DNA of 64,000 nt, from positions 682,001 through 746,000 of the forward strand of contig JAPYXD010000275.1 of the NCBI GenBank assembly GCA_030998225.1, in the 5' to 3' direction. The notes under the pieces are model-generated. The model was not told the DNA's origin. It ran no database searches and saw nothing but the letters and a program-made list of their open reading frames with translations. The DNA is from Diplolepis rosae. Taxonomy: Eukaryota; Arthropoda; Insecta; Hymenoptera; Diplolepididae. Made by a program: the position numbers and the translations under genes. Shown here piece by piece: positions 12,322 to 25,168 of the stretch (position 1 is the first letter of the stretch; the number at the start of each line of letters is the position of its first letter).

Positions 12322-13795
12322 TATATATAATTTAGGTAAGGCATCTGGTTCGAAAAAATTTGTCATTAAATCTCAGATCCTCGGCAAAGAATGATAAAAT
12401 CTCATCCGAGCGTATATCGATTCGGATGTAAATTAATGCAGCGAGCTTTTTTGTTCGTGGAGTTCCTGGATTTCCGTTTAATGACGAAACTCGACACGTG
12501 GAGGTAATAATTTCGTTTGCACACCGGATGGAAATTAATATTCATATGTTAATGAGAACGAATTTACATTAGACTCGATGACCATCGTTCCCAACACTCG
12601 TATAATACACTGCTACATCCGGTTATTTACCGGAAAGACAATCTCTCCATCGATGACTTCTAGCCTTATAATTGCTGAATTAACATTTAATTTTGTGAAA
12701 TACAATGCATTGAAATAACCAGAATATTGATGTTCGGAGTAATAGAAATTTCTTTGAATATTTGACTTATTGGCCAAAATTGATTTCGGTGAACGGAAGC
12801 GTTTAGCATAATTCAAAGATACCTTGAGGAGAAAAAGGAGAAGAAGGGACTCGGAGCAGAAAACTGTTTTCGTATTCGACTCAGGTCAGAATGATTGGAG
12901 GCAACAATTTCACAGTCACTAATGGCTCGCATCGACAAGCTCCGTCAATAAGGCACAATCATTTTTCACAATTTAATAGTAATCCATACCTTGCTCTTCT
13001 TTCGTCCATCTTTCTTCCCTCATTCATCTCACTTTTTCCTTTTAGCTGGAAAGTGAGAAACGAATGTCGGTGGGGTTTAGAGTTAACGGATTTTAATTAT
13101 CGACATATCACGACAGCCTTTAAATTTTCAGATGAAATGGGAAAATTGAAGAGTATAGGAACATAAGGGAGGAGATACGATAAAACGGGATTATTGATTG
13201 TTTGCTTGTTTATTGTATATTTCCGATTTAATTCGAAGGCGCGGGAGGTTTTATTGGGACGCGCAATAGCTGTCAAAGGTTTCCTCGATTTTTAAATCCC
13301 ACCCCTTGTAAAATAAAATAAGACAAGGTTCGTACTCGAAGCTGGTGTAGCCAATCCGGTTCTTCAGGGTTGCGCGGGAGGACAGATTCACCCGTACAGG
13401 GGGGAACTGCTACAGGGTGACCTAACTCACCCCCATCCAACCCCCTTACAACTATACTTCTCACACAACTTGGTCTCTCTTTTTCATTCACTTTCCTGGC
13501 AGTTCTATCTCTGATAATTCACGTCAATACAGCAGTTCGAGGTCGAGACTCTTGAAGATTTAGCCTCGACACTTTTATTGGCACTATGCGATTGAATTTC
13601 CAAATCATTCTCAATTCGATGTTGTCTGTTGAATTAATAAGAAACTAGAATAATGTATAAAGTCTCTTTTTAGACTTCTATATAAGTTGTTTATTTACTT
13701 TTTGTTTGGAAATTAATACCTTATATCCTTTTTGACTGAAAACTATATTTAGAGTGTAATTAACTTTAGCCGTAACATGGCTAATAAGTGTGTAA
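12322..13795. other. Unassigned, possibly host single-copy DNA
   Basis: No repeat family in the window matches this block. 13340-13450 is GC-richer, with a 72-codon minus-strand open frame (13273-13491) but no domain, splice or codon signal I can defend. Confidence 0.4.
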
Positions 13796-14343
13796 CAGTG
13801 TTGCCAGATTAGGGTTTTTTCCACTAGATTTAGGGGATTTTTGGTCCTTCAGTGAAAAATTTAGGGGGAGAAATTCTTTAATGGTAAAATTTAGTGGTTT
13901 TTTTTATTCAGGGTTTTTTTAGGGGTTTATCTCATTTTATTTTAAAATCTCTAATATCCTCCAATCACCGTAATTGTTTAATTTGAATTAAGCCAAGTGA
14001 TTGGTTGTACTTCCTAACCGAATATTAACGCTCAATTTCATTAGTTTATTGTACAAGTGTGTTGTCATGACCAATCACAAGTAAATTATAACTGTTATCT
14101 TTCCTTTAAATGGTCAATAAAATTTCTTGAAAAAAGAGCCATATTTATAATATTCTTTGATTTCATCAACACTTTTAAAGGCATTAGCAGCGATTAAATA
14201 TTAATCAATATAATTTCTCATTATTTACTGTTTTGAAATAAATTCCTAATTTTAAAAACATTCAAGATTTAGTGGAAATTTTTTTTTTAGTGGAAAATAG
14301 GAACTAATCTAGGGGAAAGCGACTCAGCCATCTGGCAACACTG
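13796..14343. mobile_element. hAT-like MITE
   Basis: Starts CAGTGTTGCCAGATTAG and ends ATCTGGCAACACTG, an inverted pair of about 14 bp. Flanks GTGTGTAA (13788-13795) and GTCTGTAA (14344-14351) match at 7 of 8 positions. An 8-bp duplication and a CAGTG start are typical of the hAT superfamily. The interior contains TTTAGGGG / CCACTAAA-type units and no transposase. Confidence 0.75.
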
Positions 14344-16260
14344 GTCTGTAATTTAGTTCGCATTCACAAAAGATCGATTTTTGAACTTAATATTTATTAT
14401 TCTTCCCTAAACCTTTGTCAACACCAATAAAATCGCTCGTAACCATTTCCGATCATTGATATGTATCACTTTGTAGCATAAACTGTTTTTGGAATTTTAG
14501 AAATAGTGTTTCGTGAAATAGCTTGCCTAACTTTTATTTGAATATAATGAATATTAACGAAACATGGACACCAATTGTTCTCAAAATCATGTTGACGTCT
14601 AAGTTGAGATTCAGAAAAGAAAAGAAAAGTTCCTTAAGATTGGATTTCTTTGGAAGCAAAAGACTTGATTTAATTCAAAGAAATTTTTTCTTTGACTATT
14701 TCAGAAGCATGTTATTATGATTCAAAGAAATTCTTCTTTGAGTACATGTGTCTATCATTTTTGCAATAGTATACATTGAGAAAAGAATAAAATAAACGAA
14801 GATATGAGCTTATTTCATAATTTATATTATGCGTGTGCACATAAATCTATGGAGTGGTAAAGAAGTCATGATATATGGACTAATTTGACGTATCGCGAGA
14901 CCACCAATCGTAGTAACCATGTATGGTCGAATGACCGACTGTAAATTATTGGCACGTCGTGTAAAAACATCAGAACTGAGACCCTTGACTGCTGATTCCA
15001 ACGTCCATGCTCGTTCAACTCTCATTGACACTCAAAATCTCATTAGGCTTTGGCATATGGAAAAGCTAAATCGATTATTTTAACATAAAAAACTAGTAAT
15101 TTCTGAGATATATTCCCAGTCGAAATTAAATACATTTTAAGAACAGGTTTCATTGATTTACTATCAAAGAAAAAATATCTTTGAATTGAAATAAATTTCG
15201 TTGATTCAAAGAACATTTGTTTGATTTAAGAAAAAAAATTTGTTCAGGCAGAATTGGTTTTCAAAAAAATTAGAGAACAATATTTTTCTCGATTAATTGT
15301 GTTAATTTTCATAAAAGAAGATCACTTTTGCAAGTATTAACGCTTAAATGTCAATAAGATACTTTTTCAGAGATATTAACAAGATTTATATTTCATTGTA
15401 TTTCACGATGTAATACGATATGGAATAAATGATAAGAATTGGTAAAAATATTTCCATTTTCATGTAATTTATGGAAATTAATAAAATTATAGATAGAAAA
15501 TGAAATATTCAACAACTTTTACTCCTGTCTTTTTTTCAAATTTCTATATTTGTAGGGAAATTTCAAGTTATTAACGGTTACGGAAATGGAAACTAATAAA
15601 ATTTTGGGTCAATTTTTTGATTGGATAACGAAACTAAGAGGTTTTCTCTCTAGTTCTTTTAGAGTGAGTAGTGACATATTTTCTACACATATTAGAAAAA
15701 CTTGAACCCCTAAAGTGAACTGAATTCAGAGAAAAATGATCAGATTTTCATTGCCGTAATCACGAAAATTTGCAGGAAGACATTTGTTAAATTTGACAAT
15801 TTTAATGTTCTTTTTTGTAAAAAATAACAGTATATTCCAGATTTATCATAAGAATATTTTCCATTTTATTCTGAAATAATGAATTACGAAAAGATTGATT
15901 GGATTGATTGGACAAAACGTCAAAGATACAAATTCTTCTTGTGACGTATTCAATTTATATTTGCAAAAACTGTTATTAATGTAGAATTTTATGTGTTTCT
16001 ATTATAATCGCATCGCTTCGATGATTTGTTTATCATTTGATGTTTTACGTTATTGCGGCTTTATGGAGATTATGAGTTCCTGTTGGCATCCTTCGGGTTT
16101 CTGATTATTTACATCATGATTCAATGTTAATCGGCTTCAGCGCTAGATTGATGAATAAAAAATCAGAACATTTTATCGAATCGGACAAAGCAACATAGTG
16201 TGTGGCACAATCGGTCTCTCGAATACGTGATTTTATTTGCATTTCTTCAAAATATGTATT
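14344..16260. other. Unassigned AT-rich DNA with CAAAGAAA fragments
   Basis: 14640-14745 and 15140-15245 carry clustered TTCAAAGAAATT / TTTCTTTGA motifs and look like remains of the CAAAGAAA MITE family. The rest shows nothing I recognise. Confidence 0.45.
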
Positions 16261-17385
16261 GACACTAGAAGTACCGGACTTCGCCGTACCCCTTGAGGTA
16301 CTATGTCCCTACTGAAACTAAAGAGATAGAAATCCTGTAACTTTTAATCGCTCTCTATCTCCTGGATAGAAAGAGATAAAGAAAAATTATTTCTCGTCCA
16401 TTCACGCCTATATCTTTCAATCCCGTTCTCCTTATCTCTGTCTATTCTTCGTATATCCACAAATATTTGTTTCTGTCTATTTTGTATACACTTTTATTTC
16501 TCTGTACCTCCTTGTCAATCCAGATTGATGCCTATCTCTTTCTATCTCTTTGTCAATCCATATTCATGGCTATATCGTTCAAACCCGTTTTCTTTAACTG
16601 TCTATACTTCTTATATCCACCTATATTTGTTTCTCGACTCTCTTGTCTATCCTACTGGAAGTAAAGAGATAGAAATCCTATTTCTTTTAATCGCTTTCTA
16701 TCTCTTAGATAAAAAGAGATAAGGAAAATTTATCCCTCGCCTATTCACCTGTATCTTTTTTTATTCAATGTCTATTCAACTCTATCTCTTTCTATCTCTT
16801 TGTCAATCCAAATTCACGCCTGTCTCTTGCAATCCCATTTTTTTTATCTCAGTCTATCTCCATCTATCCACTTGTATCTATTTTCATCTCTTTTCTATCC
16901 ATCACTATCTCTTGTTTATCCAAATTTACATATATCTCTTTCAATCCCCTTCTCCTAATCTTAGCCTATCTCTCATATATTGACCTATATCTTTTTCTAT
17001 CTTTTTGCCAATCCAAATTCACGGCTATATCTTTCAATGTTCTTTTTTTTCAATAGATCCCTCATCTATTTACCCCTATCACTTTCTATCTTTTGTAAAT
17101 CTCTTTGCCAATCCAGGTTCACGCTTATCTATTTCAATACCTGTCCCTCCTCGTAATTAGATTTTCTAATCTTGTACATACTATATCATTAATTACGAAT
17201 AATTACTTCTATTTATCGAATAGCAAGGAGATAGAAAATGACACCCCAAATATACAAGGTATAGACCGAAATAGAGAAAAGGGTATTCGAAGATTGGATT
17301 AATTTTGGATTAACGAAGGGATAGAAAAAGTTGGATGGGGATAGTCGAGGAATAGACATGGATAGCGATAATAGTATATTACGTG
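16261..17385. repeat. Degenerate minisatellite of TATCTCTTTCTATC units
   Basis: Loosely repeated higher-order units of roughly 100-200 bp built from CTATCTCTTTCTATCTC, TTTGTCAATCCA, TTCACGCCTATATC and ATCCACCTATAT. The reverse complement form (GAGATAGAAA) appears at 16320-16380, 16660-16720 and 17228-17345, so blocks occur in both orientations. Open frames here are repeat artefacts. Confidence 0.7.
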
Positions 17386-18013
17386 CTTAGGCGCACAATG
17401 AGGGTTATTGCGCGACGAGCAACAATGCTCGCAGGAGATCAAAGCCAAGGCGTAGTCGAGGCGCAGGTGAGGCAAAGCCGAGACGAATCCTAGGCGCGAT
17501 CAGTCCTGCGAGCATTGTCGCAAGTCTCGTAATTTCCCGAATTGTGTGCATTGGCACGTATTCTATCTTATGTGACTTCGGTGCGTATACGAGTTTTTAT
17601 GCGTACACTCGAATCTAATCTAGTATTGCAGTTGTTTGCGTCACGACTAGTCCCGGCCATTTTGATTTTATCGATCTTGTGTAGTAGTAGCGGATTTTAA
17701 TAGACGCATGCGCAGTTCAAATATACAAGGCTTCGTCAGTAGGTTGCTAACGCTGTACGAAAAAGAAGAAGAATAAAAAGAAGATTGTGCTCCGCTGTAT
17801 GGCTATAGGCGCATGCGCAGTTCAATTTTTACATTTCATTCCTATGTAGCGCAATACACAAGATTGCGCTACTCTTAACTGTAGCGAAAAACCGAGTTTA
17901 CTCGCCGGAGGCACATAAAATCTTTTACATACTGTATCATTAATTACAAATAATGACTTTTATTTATTGAATAGAAAGGAGATAGAAAATGACACCGAAA
18001 ATATATACAGTTA
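17172..18013. repeat. Insertion-like segment flanked by about 85-bp direct repeats
   Basis: 17172-17257 and 17929-18013 share CATTAATTAC(G/A)AATAA and AAGGAGATAGAAAATGACAC, with small differences. The enclosed segment holds an imperfect palindrome (17388-17550) in which GCGCACAATGAGGG and ACAATGCTCGCAGGA recur inverted. It also has two GCATGCGCAGTTCAA boxes (17707, 17813) and the short palindrome GTAGCGCAAT...ATTGCGCTAC (17845-17872). Confidence 0.6.
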
Positions 18014-18069
18014 TCTCATGTTCTACCTTAGCTCAGTATACTAAGCGTTATATTGGTTAGGTACAGAGT

Positions 18070-18775
18070 AATGTAGTGAAAATTGCGGACTAGCTGATTT
18101 CCATGGTAAAAACTATGAAAACGCCATGAAAATTATGGTTTTTGGCGTTTATCTCAGCCAATATGCAAAATTTAAAAAAATGTTTTGAATATAATTCGTA
18201 AACCGCATCAAGATATATCTTTTTTGTCCTATACATTTTTTTCTATGATCGATAGTTTCTGAAAAAATTAGTGATACACTTGATGAAGTATAACACATTT
18301 TAGTGCAATAAGCGTTAGATTTCCTTGAAATATGTAAAAAGCGTGTCGAAATACATAAATATGGGGAGAATTCGAGATATTGTAACAAAGGTAGGAGTAG
18401 TAGGATTGTTAGATTTTCTCCATCGTGTTTGAAAAAACCCGTCCAATCCGCGGCAATGTTCATGTCATAAACTTTTTCATCGAATTTTTCGAAAACTATT
18501 AGTGCTATCGAAAAAATTCATGAGACATAAAATATGTATTTTGATGAAGTATATAAGTTATACTTAGAAGATTTTGCAAAATTTTCAATATTGGCTGAAA
18601 CAAACGCCAAAAACCATGATTGTAATGGGGTTTTCATGGTTTTTTACCATGAAACTCGGCTAGTCAGCAATTTTCACTATTATATTCGTAATAAGTGCGC
18701 CAAAAAACATAAAAACACACAGTTCCAAAGAAATTGGAGGATTCACCTTCTCGGAACTTTATCCTACTAAGATTT
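18070..18775. repeat. Hairpin repeat, copy 2
   Basis: 18070-18290 is inverted relative to 18470-18690 (shared TTTTTGGCGTTTATCTCAGC, ACTAGC, AGTGAAAATTGC). The right flank matches 8320-8460. Minor frames inside are mirror images and not genes. Confidence 0.65.
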
Positions 18776-19290
18776 TACATTAATTTATAAAAATGATATA
18801 TGCTTGAGTAAATGACTCTTCTGATAAACCAATTTACTGTTTACGGTAGAAGTGAATTTTGATGAAACATCAGCAATAGGTTTTTGTCAAAGTTTTCTGA
18901 AGGCTTTCTAGAGAATCGTGCTTTTAAGAATCTCGCGTGAACGACTGACTCGAATCGGTGGGTGGTTTCTTTCTGTGGTGGCCTCGATTCCAAGCAAGGT
19001 GTGCGTGAGAATTGTGTAAAAGAGATGAAGATGCTCTAACGATGCGTCGGAAGCACATCAAGCCCAACTAGGTAAAGGAAGGAAGAGTCGGACAGCTTCA
19101 TCTCGGCGGTGGTCCCTTCCTTTCTGGCGCAAAAACATCGTAACAGAATGCAACTCCGCGAACAAAAATATAATCTGTTGCAGGCACAGATATCATCAAG
19201 ACTCGTCGATAGGACTCCTCTTAGAAAGAGTAATTTGATCCTTTAGATAGTGTGTATCAACACCTTTCTAACTAACGCTTTTCCTTATAT
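18776..19290. other. Unassigned DNA
   Basis: No repeat or gene recognised. The base composition is less AT-rich than its surroundings, so it may be host sequence. Confidence 0.35.
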
Positions 19291-19553
19291 CGATCATTCT
19301 TTTTGTCTAATCAAAGAAACATTTCTTTGATATACGGTCAAAGGAAGAATTTCTTTGAATTGAAGAAAGTTTTGTCAATTCAAAGAAATTTTTATTGATG
19401 TAAATTAATTTCTTCAGCTCGAAGAAAAAAAAAACAATCAAGAAATTTCTTTGAATCAGGGAAATTTTTCTTTGATCTATAGCAATGCATAAATTTGTTT
19501 GATTCAAACAAAATTTTTTTGAATCTAAGAAATATTTTCCTGCGTGCAAACTG
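19291..19553. mobile_element. CAAAGAAA-monomer MITE remnant
   Basis: A chain of TCAAAGAAATTTCTTTGAATT-like palindromic units ending in ATTTTCCTGCGTG, close to the TTTTCTCAGTG end of the intact copy at 58842-59086. The left end is unclear. Confidence 0.6.
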
Positions 19554-21171
19554 CACTATTTTAATTACAATGCTGTAAAATTATTTACTATTTTAATAAA
19601 TTCAGTCACTTTTTTTACTAACTACAATTGGCTGAATTCAAATTAATTTAGCTGATATTATAATACTAGTATTTGGAAATTCTGAAACATGCAACAAAAT
19701 TTTACGTTTTGGGCAACTGAAACTTTATAAAGTAATATGTGATAGAAAATTCAGATAAGTCCCCTAATTTTAAAAATAATTTCGCCAATTTCAGTCATTT
19801 TTTCACAATTCTACAATATTTTTATTCAAAAGTATTGTGAATTTGATATAGTTTTCTATTATTTTTGTAACTTAAGAATTTGTAAATTTCAGAACATTTT
19901 TAATATTATATAAAATATTAGTTCATCTACGTTTTACGTATGAAAATGTATAAAACGTATAAAATCGTTTTGAAATTTATAAACTAACTCCTTTTTATCT
20001 GTAGGGCTGTAAATGTCATTAGAATGAAGTATCGCATCAGTCATAATAATTTGATCAACCATTGTAAATGCGGATAATGATGAATATTTGAAGGATTTAA
20101 TATTTACAATTTCAAATCAAAGAAACATTTCTTTAATACATGAAAAAATTCCTTTGCATTGAAAAAAATTTCTTTGATCCTGAGAATTTTCCTTCAAAAT
20201 AAAGAAATATTTTTCTTTGAATCAAGATGAGTTTTAATTTAACAAAATTTTTTTCTGTCCTAATGTATCGAAGAACTGTTTCTTTGATTTACAGAGACTG
20301 TTTCCTAGATTTAAATTGATTCCGCATTTTACTATTATTTATTAGATCGTATTTTATTAATAAGTTCAAACACTAGGAAGTATAATATATTAAACCTCTG
20401 ACAAGTTGATTCAAATTATAACATTCTATCGTAATTAATAAATTCAGTCTAGTTGTTACTATAAATACTGTTTAGACTTTGCGTGCTAAAATATAAACAA
20501 CTTTGTCACTCCATATTCATTCCAGTTTATTGCATTTTATGACGTGCATTGGATAATTTACAGTTATTTTTAGTCAGTGTTAATTGACTTAATAATTTAT
20601 GAACGACACTTATTAAAGCATGAGACTGGAATAGACTATCAGCCAGACAAATTTTATGATATAAATTAATTAATCTCAAATTAATTTGCTCGATGACATG
20701 GCTCAGATTATGAAGCTTTGGTTTTCATAACTCATTATAATTTCCATCGCTGTATTTTCGTTCATCAAAAATAAAATATCCATTTGATTTATAAATCATG
20801 AAAGATTTTTTTATAGCGCTACTTATCTTCTGATCTTTAGTTTCTGATCAGAAAAGAACTTTAACATCTGCATAATTTAAAAATCATACTTGCTTACCGC
20901 ATCATTAATTTCCGATAGAAATCAAACCTTTTCGATAGGAAATAATAAAAATATTTTTCTCCTCCTAATGGACAAAAGTCATTAAAATAATTTCTTTGAT
21001 TAGTGCCATGAAATACGGACTTAAGATAAGACTCACAAAAACTCAAAATAATCTCAGCATTAAAAAGACGTGCAATTAAAATTGAATTATAAATTTAGTA
21101 CCTATTAGATATGAGCAGACCATAAATCACAGTATATAAATTTTCAAATTAAATTACAATATACATATTTA
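19554..21171. other. AT-rich unassigned DNA with one CAAAGAAA remnant
   Basis: 20110-20300 repeats the CAAAGAAA units (AATCAAAGAAACATTTCTTT and others). Nothing else is recognised. Confidence 0.45.
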
Positions 21172-21529
21172 CATTCTCATCGTGCTTGTCTGTCTGTCTA
21201 TCGTCTGTCCGGGGTCAGTGAACAAGATAACTCTCGATATAATTATCCGATTGAATTAAGGGTATGTGATACCTGAGAGATTAGCAAATTTGATTGATTT
21301 TATGTTTTTACACGTTTGTGTCTAAAATACATAAAATTTTGTTTTAAAAATTTGGGAAATGGTATAGAAGATAAAAATGGACATAGATAAACTACTTTTA
21401 GTTTCGAAATTGAAAAAAGTTCAAATTTAGTAAAATATATCGGAAATTTTTTTTTCGTTGTATGTATCACATGCCCTTAAGCTTTATCATACTTTTTAAA
21501 AGTAAAGACAAGTTCGTTAACCAGCCACA

Positions 21530-22206
21530 TCAGAAAAAAATTGTTTGAAGTAGTTTTCATCCACAAAAATTAGACCTCAGGCAAAAATAGATAATTTTGC
21601 TTTCAAGAATAACAATATTATTATTGAAGAGCTATTTTGAAAGAGAAAAGATTATTTTACATGAAAAAAATTTGAAACACAGGAAAATAATTTTATTAAT
21701 CAATTTTATTTTTGACCCAACTTTTTTTCTTATCGCTTCTTAAGAAATTTTAAAAATTTATGCGATTCTAATAAATCATGAATCATTTTTTCAGAGAAAA
21801 GATTTCCCACAACTTCACCGTTTCTGATTTTTAAAAATAAATTCTTTAATGGCTGAAACCATTAAAAAAACATTTTCGAAAACGAAATTTTTATAAAAAA
21901 GTTGCTGAATTTGATAATAATTTATTCATTTTCGAAAATTGGAAATGGGTAAGTTGTAAGGAATCTTTTTCTGGAAAAAGTGATTTGTAATTTATTAAAA
22001 TTTGGTAAGAAGCGATAAGAAAACAAGTTGGGGCAAAAATAAAATTTATTAAGAAAATTATTTTTCTGTATTTCAAATTTTTTTCATGAAAATTAATCTT
22101 TTGTCTTCCAAAATAGCCCTTCAATAACAATATTGCAATTCTTGAAAGAAAAATTATCTATTTTTGCCAGAGGTCTAATTTTCGTGGATCAACTACCTTA
22201 AATAAC
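21530..22206. mobile_element. Foldback element (about 680 bp) inside family A
   Basis: The left arm (GAAGTAGTTTTCATCCAC..., AATTAGACCTCAGGC) is inverted in the right arm (GAGGTCTAATTTTCGTGGAT). Arms are about 250 bp, with several indels. The corresponding point in family A copies 1 and 3 (about 1507 and 50960) lacks it. A half copy resembling the right arm lies at about 30990-31160, and fragments are near 52770-52980. Confidence 0.7.
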
Positions 22207-22675
22207 AGGATTCTTTGTGTTTTTGAAAAAGTCCAAAATTACAATACTGGTTTCTGATAGTGCTCATAGATCTCCACTAATTACCCTAATAACATTTTTT
22301 GATTAAACTAAATTTAGGACAGTTAGAGTATGTTAAAACTTGAAAGAAGTCAATATCTATATTCCATTTTCCAATTAAATTATACGAGATAAGAAATAAA
22401 AGTCATGATACAAAATTGTTTACTATATAAAGATCTAAAAATTTGAATCGCAACATTTTTTCATACGATGTATATTTTTCTTTTTAATTAAAAATGTTTA
22501 AAATTGAAAATTCAATTTTTTAACTATAATATGTGAAATATAAAAGAAAAGTAAGAGTGCAAAATTGTTTGTATCAATAAAGTCTACAAATTTTGTTCGA
22601 CGCAGTTTCTAATAACAAGTATATTTTTTCCGTTTTAATTCCAAAAAATGTGATTGAAATTAAAAAATTCTATTT

Positions 22676-22876
22676 CTTCTATTTCTAAATCTGAATTAGT
22701 GGGAAGTCGGTCACTAATTTGCTTTAGTGAAAATTCCTACTATTCATTAGTCATTTTTCACTACAACTTTAGTGAAAAATTAAAAATACTGAAAGAAATA
22801 GTGAAAAATGACTAATGATTAGTAGAAATTTTCACTAAAGCAAATTAGTGACCGACTTCTCACTAATTCAGATTCA
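22676..22876. mobile_element. Short palindrome MITE (about 200 bp)
   Basis: TTTCTAAATCTGAATTAGTG at the left; CACTAATTCAGATTCATTTC at the right. The arms pair over most of their length (TCACTAATTTGCTTTAGTG and its complement). The CTAAATCTGAAT block recalls the ends of the CAGTGA MITEs, so the two may be related. Confidence 0.75.
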
Positions 22877-23854
22877 TTTCATTCCACAATTTCGAAATAA
22901 AGACTTTTTACAATACTTTTAAATCTATATCATTTTTTATTGTCATTTATATCTTTTAGTGTGAAAAACTGGTTTTTTATATAATACAAAATTAATCTAT
23001 TTAAATCATACAGACACACACCTTCCCAAAAATCATACATCAAGTCAAGTACATTTTTTGACAAGATGTATATTTTATGTTTTAATTTTAAAAAACACTA
23101 TTGAAAATAAAAATTGGATTTTTTAGCCAAAATACGTGAGACACGAAATAAAAAAATTATAGATTTATAATGACAATTTACTGCGATTTTGTAAAATCTC
23201 AGCTTTAAAATGAGGCTAAGAACATTAGAAAATGTTGATTGTTTCGAAAGTTACTTAAATTTAAGAAGATATAAAAATTTGGACTTTTTTTGCAATAACT
23301 TCTTCAAAATTTAACGAAACGACTTCATTTCAGACTAATTTTAAAGACAATTTTGATGGCTTTCACATTATTAAGAGTACAAATTTCATCACTCACAGAA
23401 TTGAAATTAAGATAATTTAAGCAATCATCGAAAAACAGGTGGTCCCACAATTCTGACCAGTAGTGTACATTTTTTAATTATGAAAATTATCAGAAAGTTA
23501 CAGAAATGTATGCAGAAAACAAAGCGCGAATGTCATCATGAGAATTTTTTCCTTAAGGCTAATAGAGCCTTAAGTAAATTAAATTTCCTTTTTCATTTGA
23601 AATCAAAAAATTGAGTAACTTTGTAAAAATGTAATTCACATTTATTGGGTTGTCCCAGAAGTAATTGCCGATTTCACATATAGATGTCTTTGACCATCTT
23701 TTTCAATGGCTTCTTTCAATGTCATAATTTTTCCTTCTGGCATTTGTTAGCCGTTACTCTTAGTTTGCTTTACAAACAAATTGCGCGTAATTCCGTTTAC
23801 AGTTGTTAGTTTTGGTGAAGAAGCTTTAAAAGACAGTCTCGAAATTGGTTTGAT

Positions 23855-25168
23855 AAATTCCGATCTGGGGATTTTCCACTCAAAGATTAGCAATAGGTCG
23901 GCCAAATGAAGTTGATGATGACCAAATCAAAGCCATAATATAATTGGACCGTCATTTAAGTGTGCGAGAGATTGAAGAAATGTTAAAAATATCATAATCA
24001 ACAATCGACCGTCATATACAACGTCATAGACTCGTTGAAAAACTTGATATTTGGATTCCACATGAATTGAAAGAAATTCATTTAAGAAAACTCATCAACG
24101 CTTGTGATTTGCATTTTAAACCTAATGAATTCGATCCTTTATTGAAACGAATTATCACTGGTGATGGAAAATGGAATGTTTACAACAACTTTTTTGAAAG
24201 GTATAAGTGACCTTTCCGGTGCTTGTTTTTGCCAAAAAGTTTTGTAGAGTTTTCAATTTTATCACAAACCAATCTTGAGAAAAATCTGATATTAATGTGT
24301 TTGATTTAAAATATGATTAGGAAGTACTTTGCTCGATCTACATTGTAAAAGAAACTTTCTTTATATTTCTCTTTTTTTTAAGATGGTAATACATTGTTTA
24401 TAAATTTTGATGTCCGTAACGAGTTGTTGGTTGTATTCCTGGCGTAGATGGTTGTAAAATCCATTTTGTATGTTCTGCATATTTTGATGTCGTAATAGGT
24501 TTTAGGCCTGATAATTGTATTACAAATTTGGTTTTACCGGTATTTCTATTTTGAAAGGTATAAGTGACCTTTCCGATGAAAGGTAACCGGTAACATCAAA
24601 TTTTTAATATGTTTACAATAACGTAGTTCGAAAATGATCATGGTCCAAGCGTCATGAACCACCACAAAAAACATCGGAAGCTGAATTGCATCAAAGAAAG
24701 ATTATGATGTCTGTTTGGTAGGATTGGGAAGGTGTGGTATTTTTTGAGTTGCTTCCAAGGAACCAAACGATTAATTCGGATGTCTACTGTCGTCAGCTGA
24801 ACAAATTAAACGCAGTGCGCTAAGAAAAACGGCCAAAATTGGTCAATCGTAAAGGTGTAGTTTTTCACCATGACAACGCTACACCACACACATCTTTAGC
24901 CACTCGTCAAAAATTATTAAGGCTTGGTTGGAAAGTGATGTTACATCCACCATATAGCCCTGACCTTGCACCATCAGATTACTATTTATCTCGATCCTAG
25001 CAGAACCCCTTGAATGGTAAAACTTTCAATGATGATGAAACTGTGAAATTTCATTTGGTTCAGTTTTTCGCCGATGAAGACCAGAAGTTCTATGAGCGTG
25101 GAATCATAAAGTTACCAGAAAGATGGCAAAAGGCCATTAAACAAAATGGAAAATATATCATTGATTAA
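23855..25168 (+). pseudogene. Mariner transposase (D,D34D), inactivated
   Basis: Reading through breaks gives a DNA-binding-domain tail (GRPNEVDDD), the linker HIQRHRLVEKLDIWIP, a first catalytic block TGDGKW (normally TGDEKW), a second block HHDNATPH, a third block YSPDLAPSDY, and a C-terminus ending NGKYIID-stop. These are the cut-and-paste DD34D signatures of the mariner branch of IS630/Tc1. The N-terminal helix-turn-helix is missing or scrambled. There are in-frame stops (for example just after the MLKIS block and after VVRK) and a 420-bp insertion immediately after the first catalytic block. It cannot encode a working enzyme. Best relative in the window: the gene in mariner E (60840-62804). 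Confidence 0.85.
24190..24609. mobile_element. Unclassified 420-bp insertion in the mariner gene
   Basis: It is flanked by TGTTTACAACAAC (24177-24189) and TGTTTACAATAAC (24610-24622), a 13-bp duplication with one mismatch, and it breaks the transposase codons cleanly. GAAAGGTATAAGTGACCTTT occurs near both ends (24196 and 24554), and each copy is itself a small palindrome (GAAAGGT...ACCTTTC). It has no coding capacity. The duplication length suggests a retroelement (SINE, PLE end or similar), but the class is open. Confidence 0.6.

Noticed and set aside
13273..13491. 72-codon minus-strand frame in GC-richer DNA
   Set aside because: Could be host exon sequence, but I see no homology or splice evidence strong enough.
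16467..17302. Leu/Ser/Tyr-rich frames resembling membrane peptides
   Set aside because: Translations of the TATCTC minisatellite; hydrophobicity reflects the pyrimidine-rich unit.
16261..17385. CRISPR-like alternation of repeats and spacers
   Set aside because: Units are degenerate, vary in length and have no unique spacers; the genome is eukaryotic.
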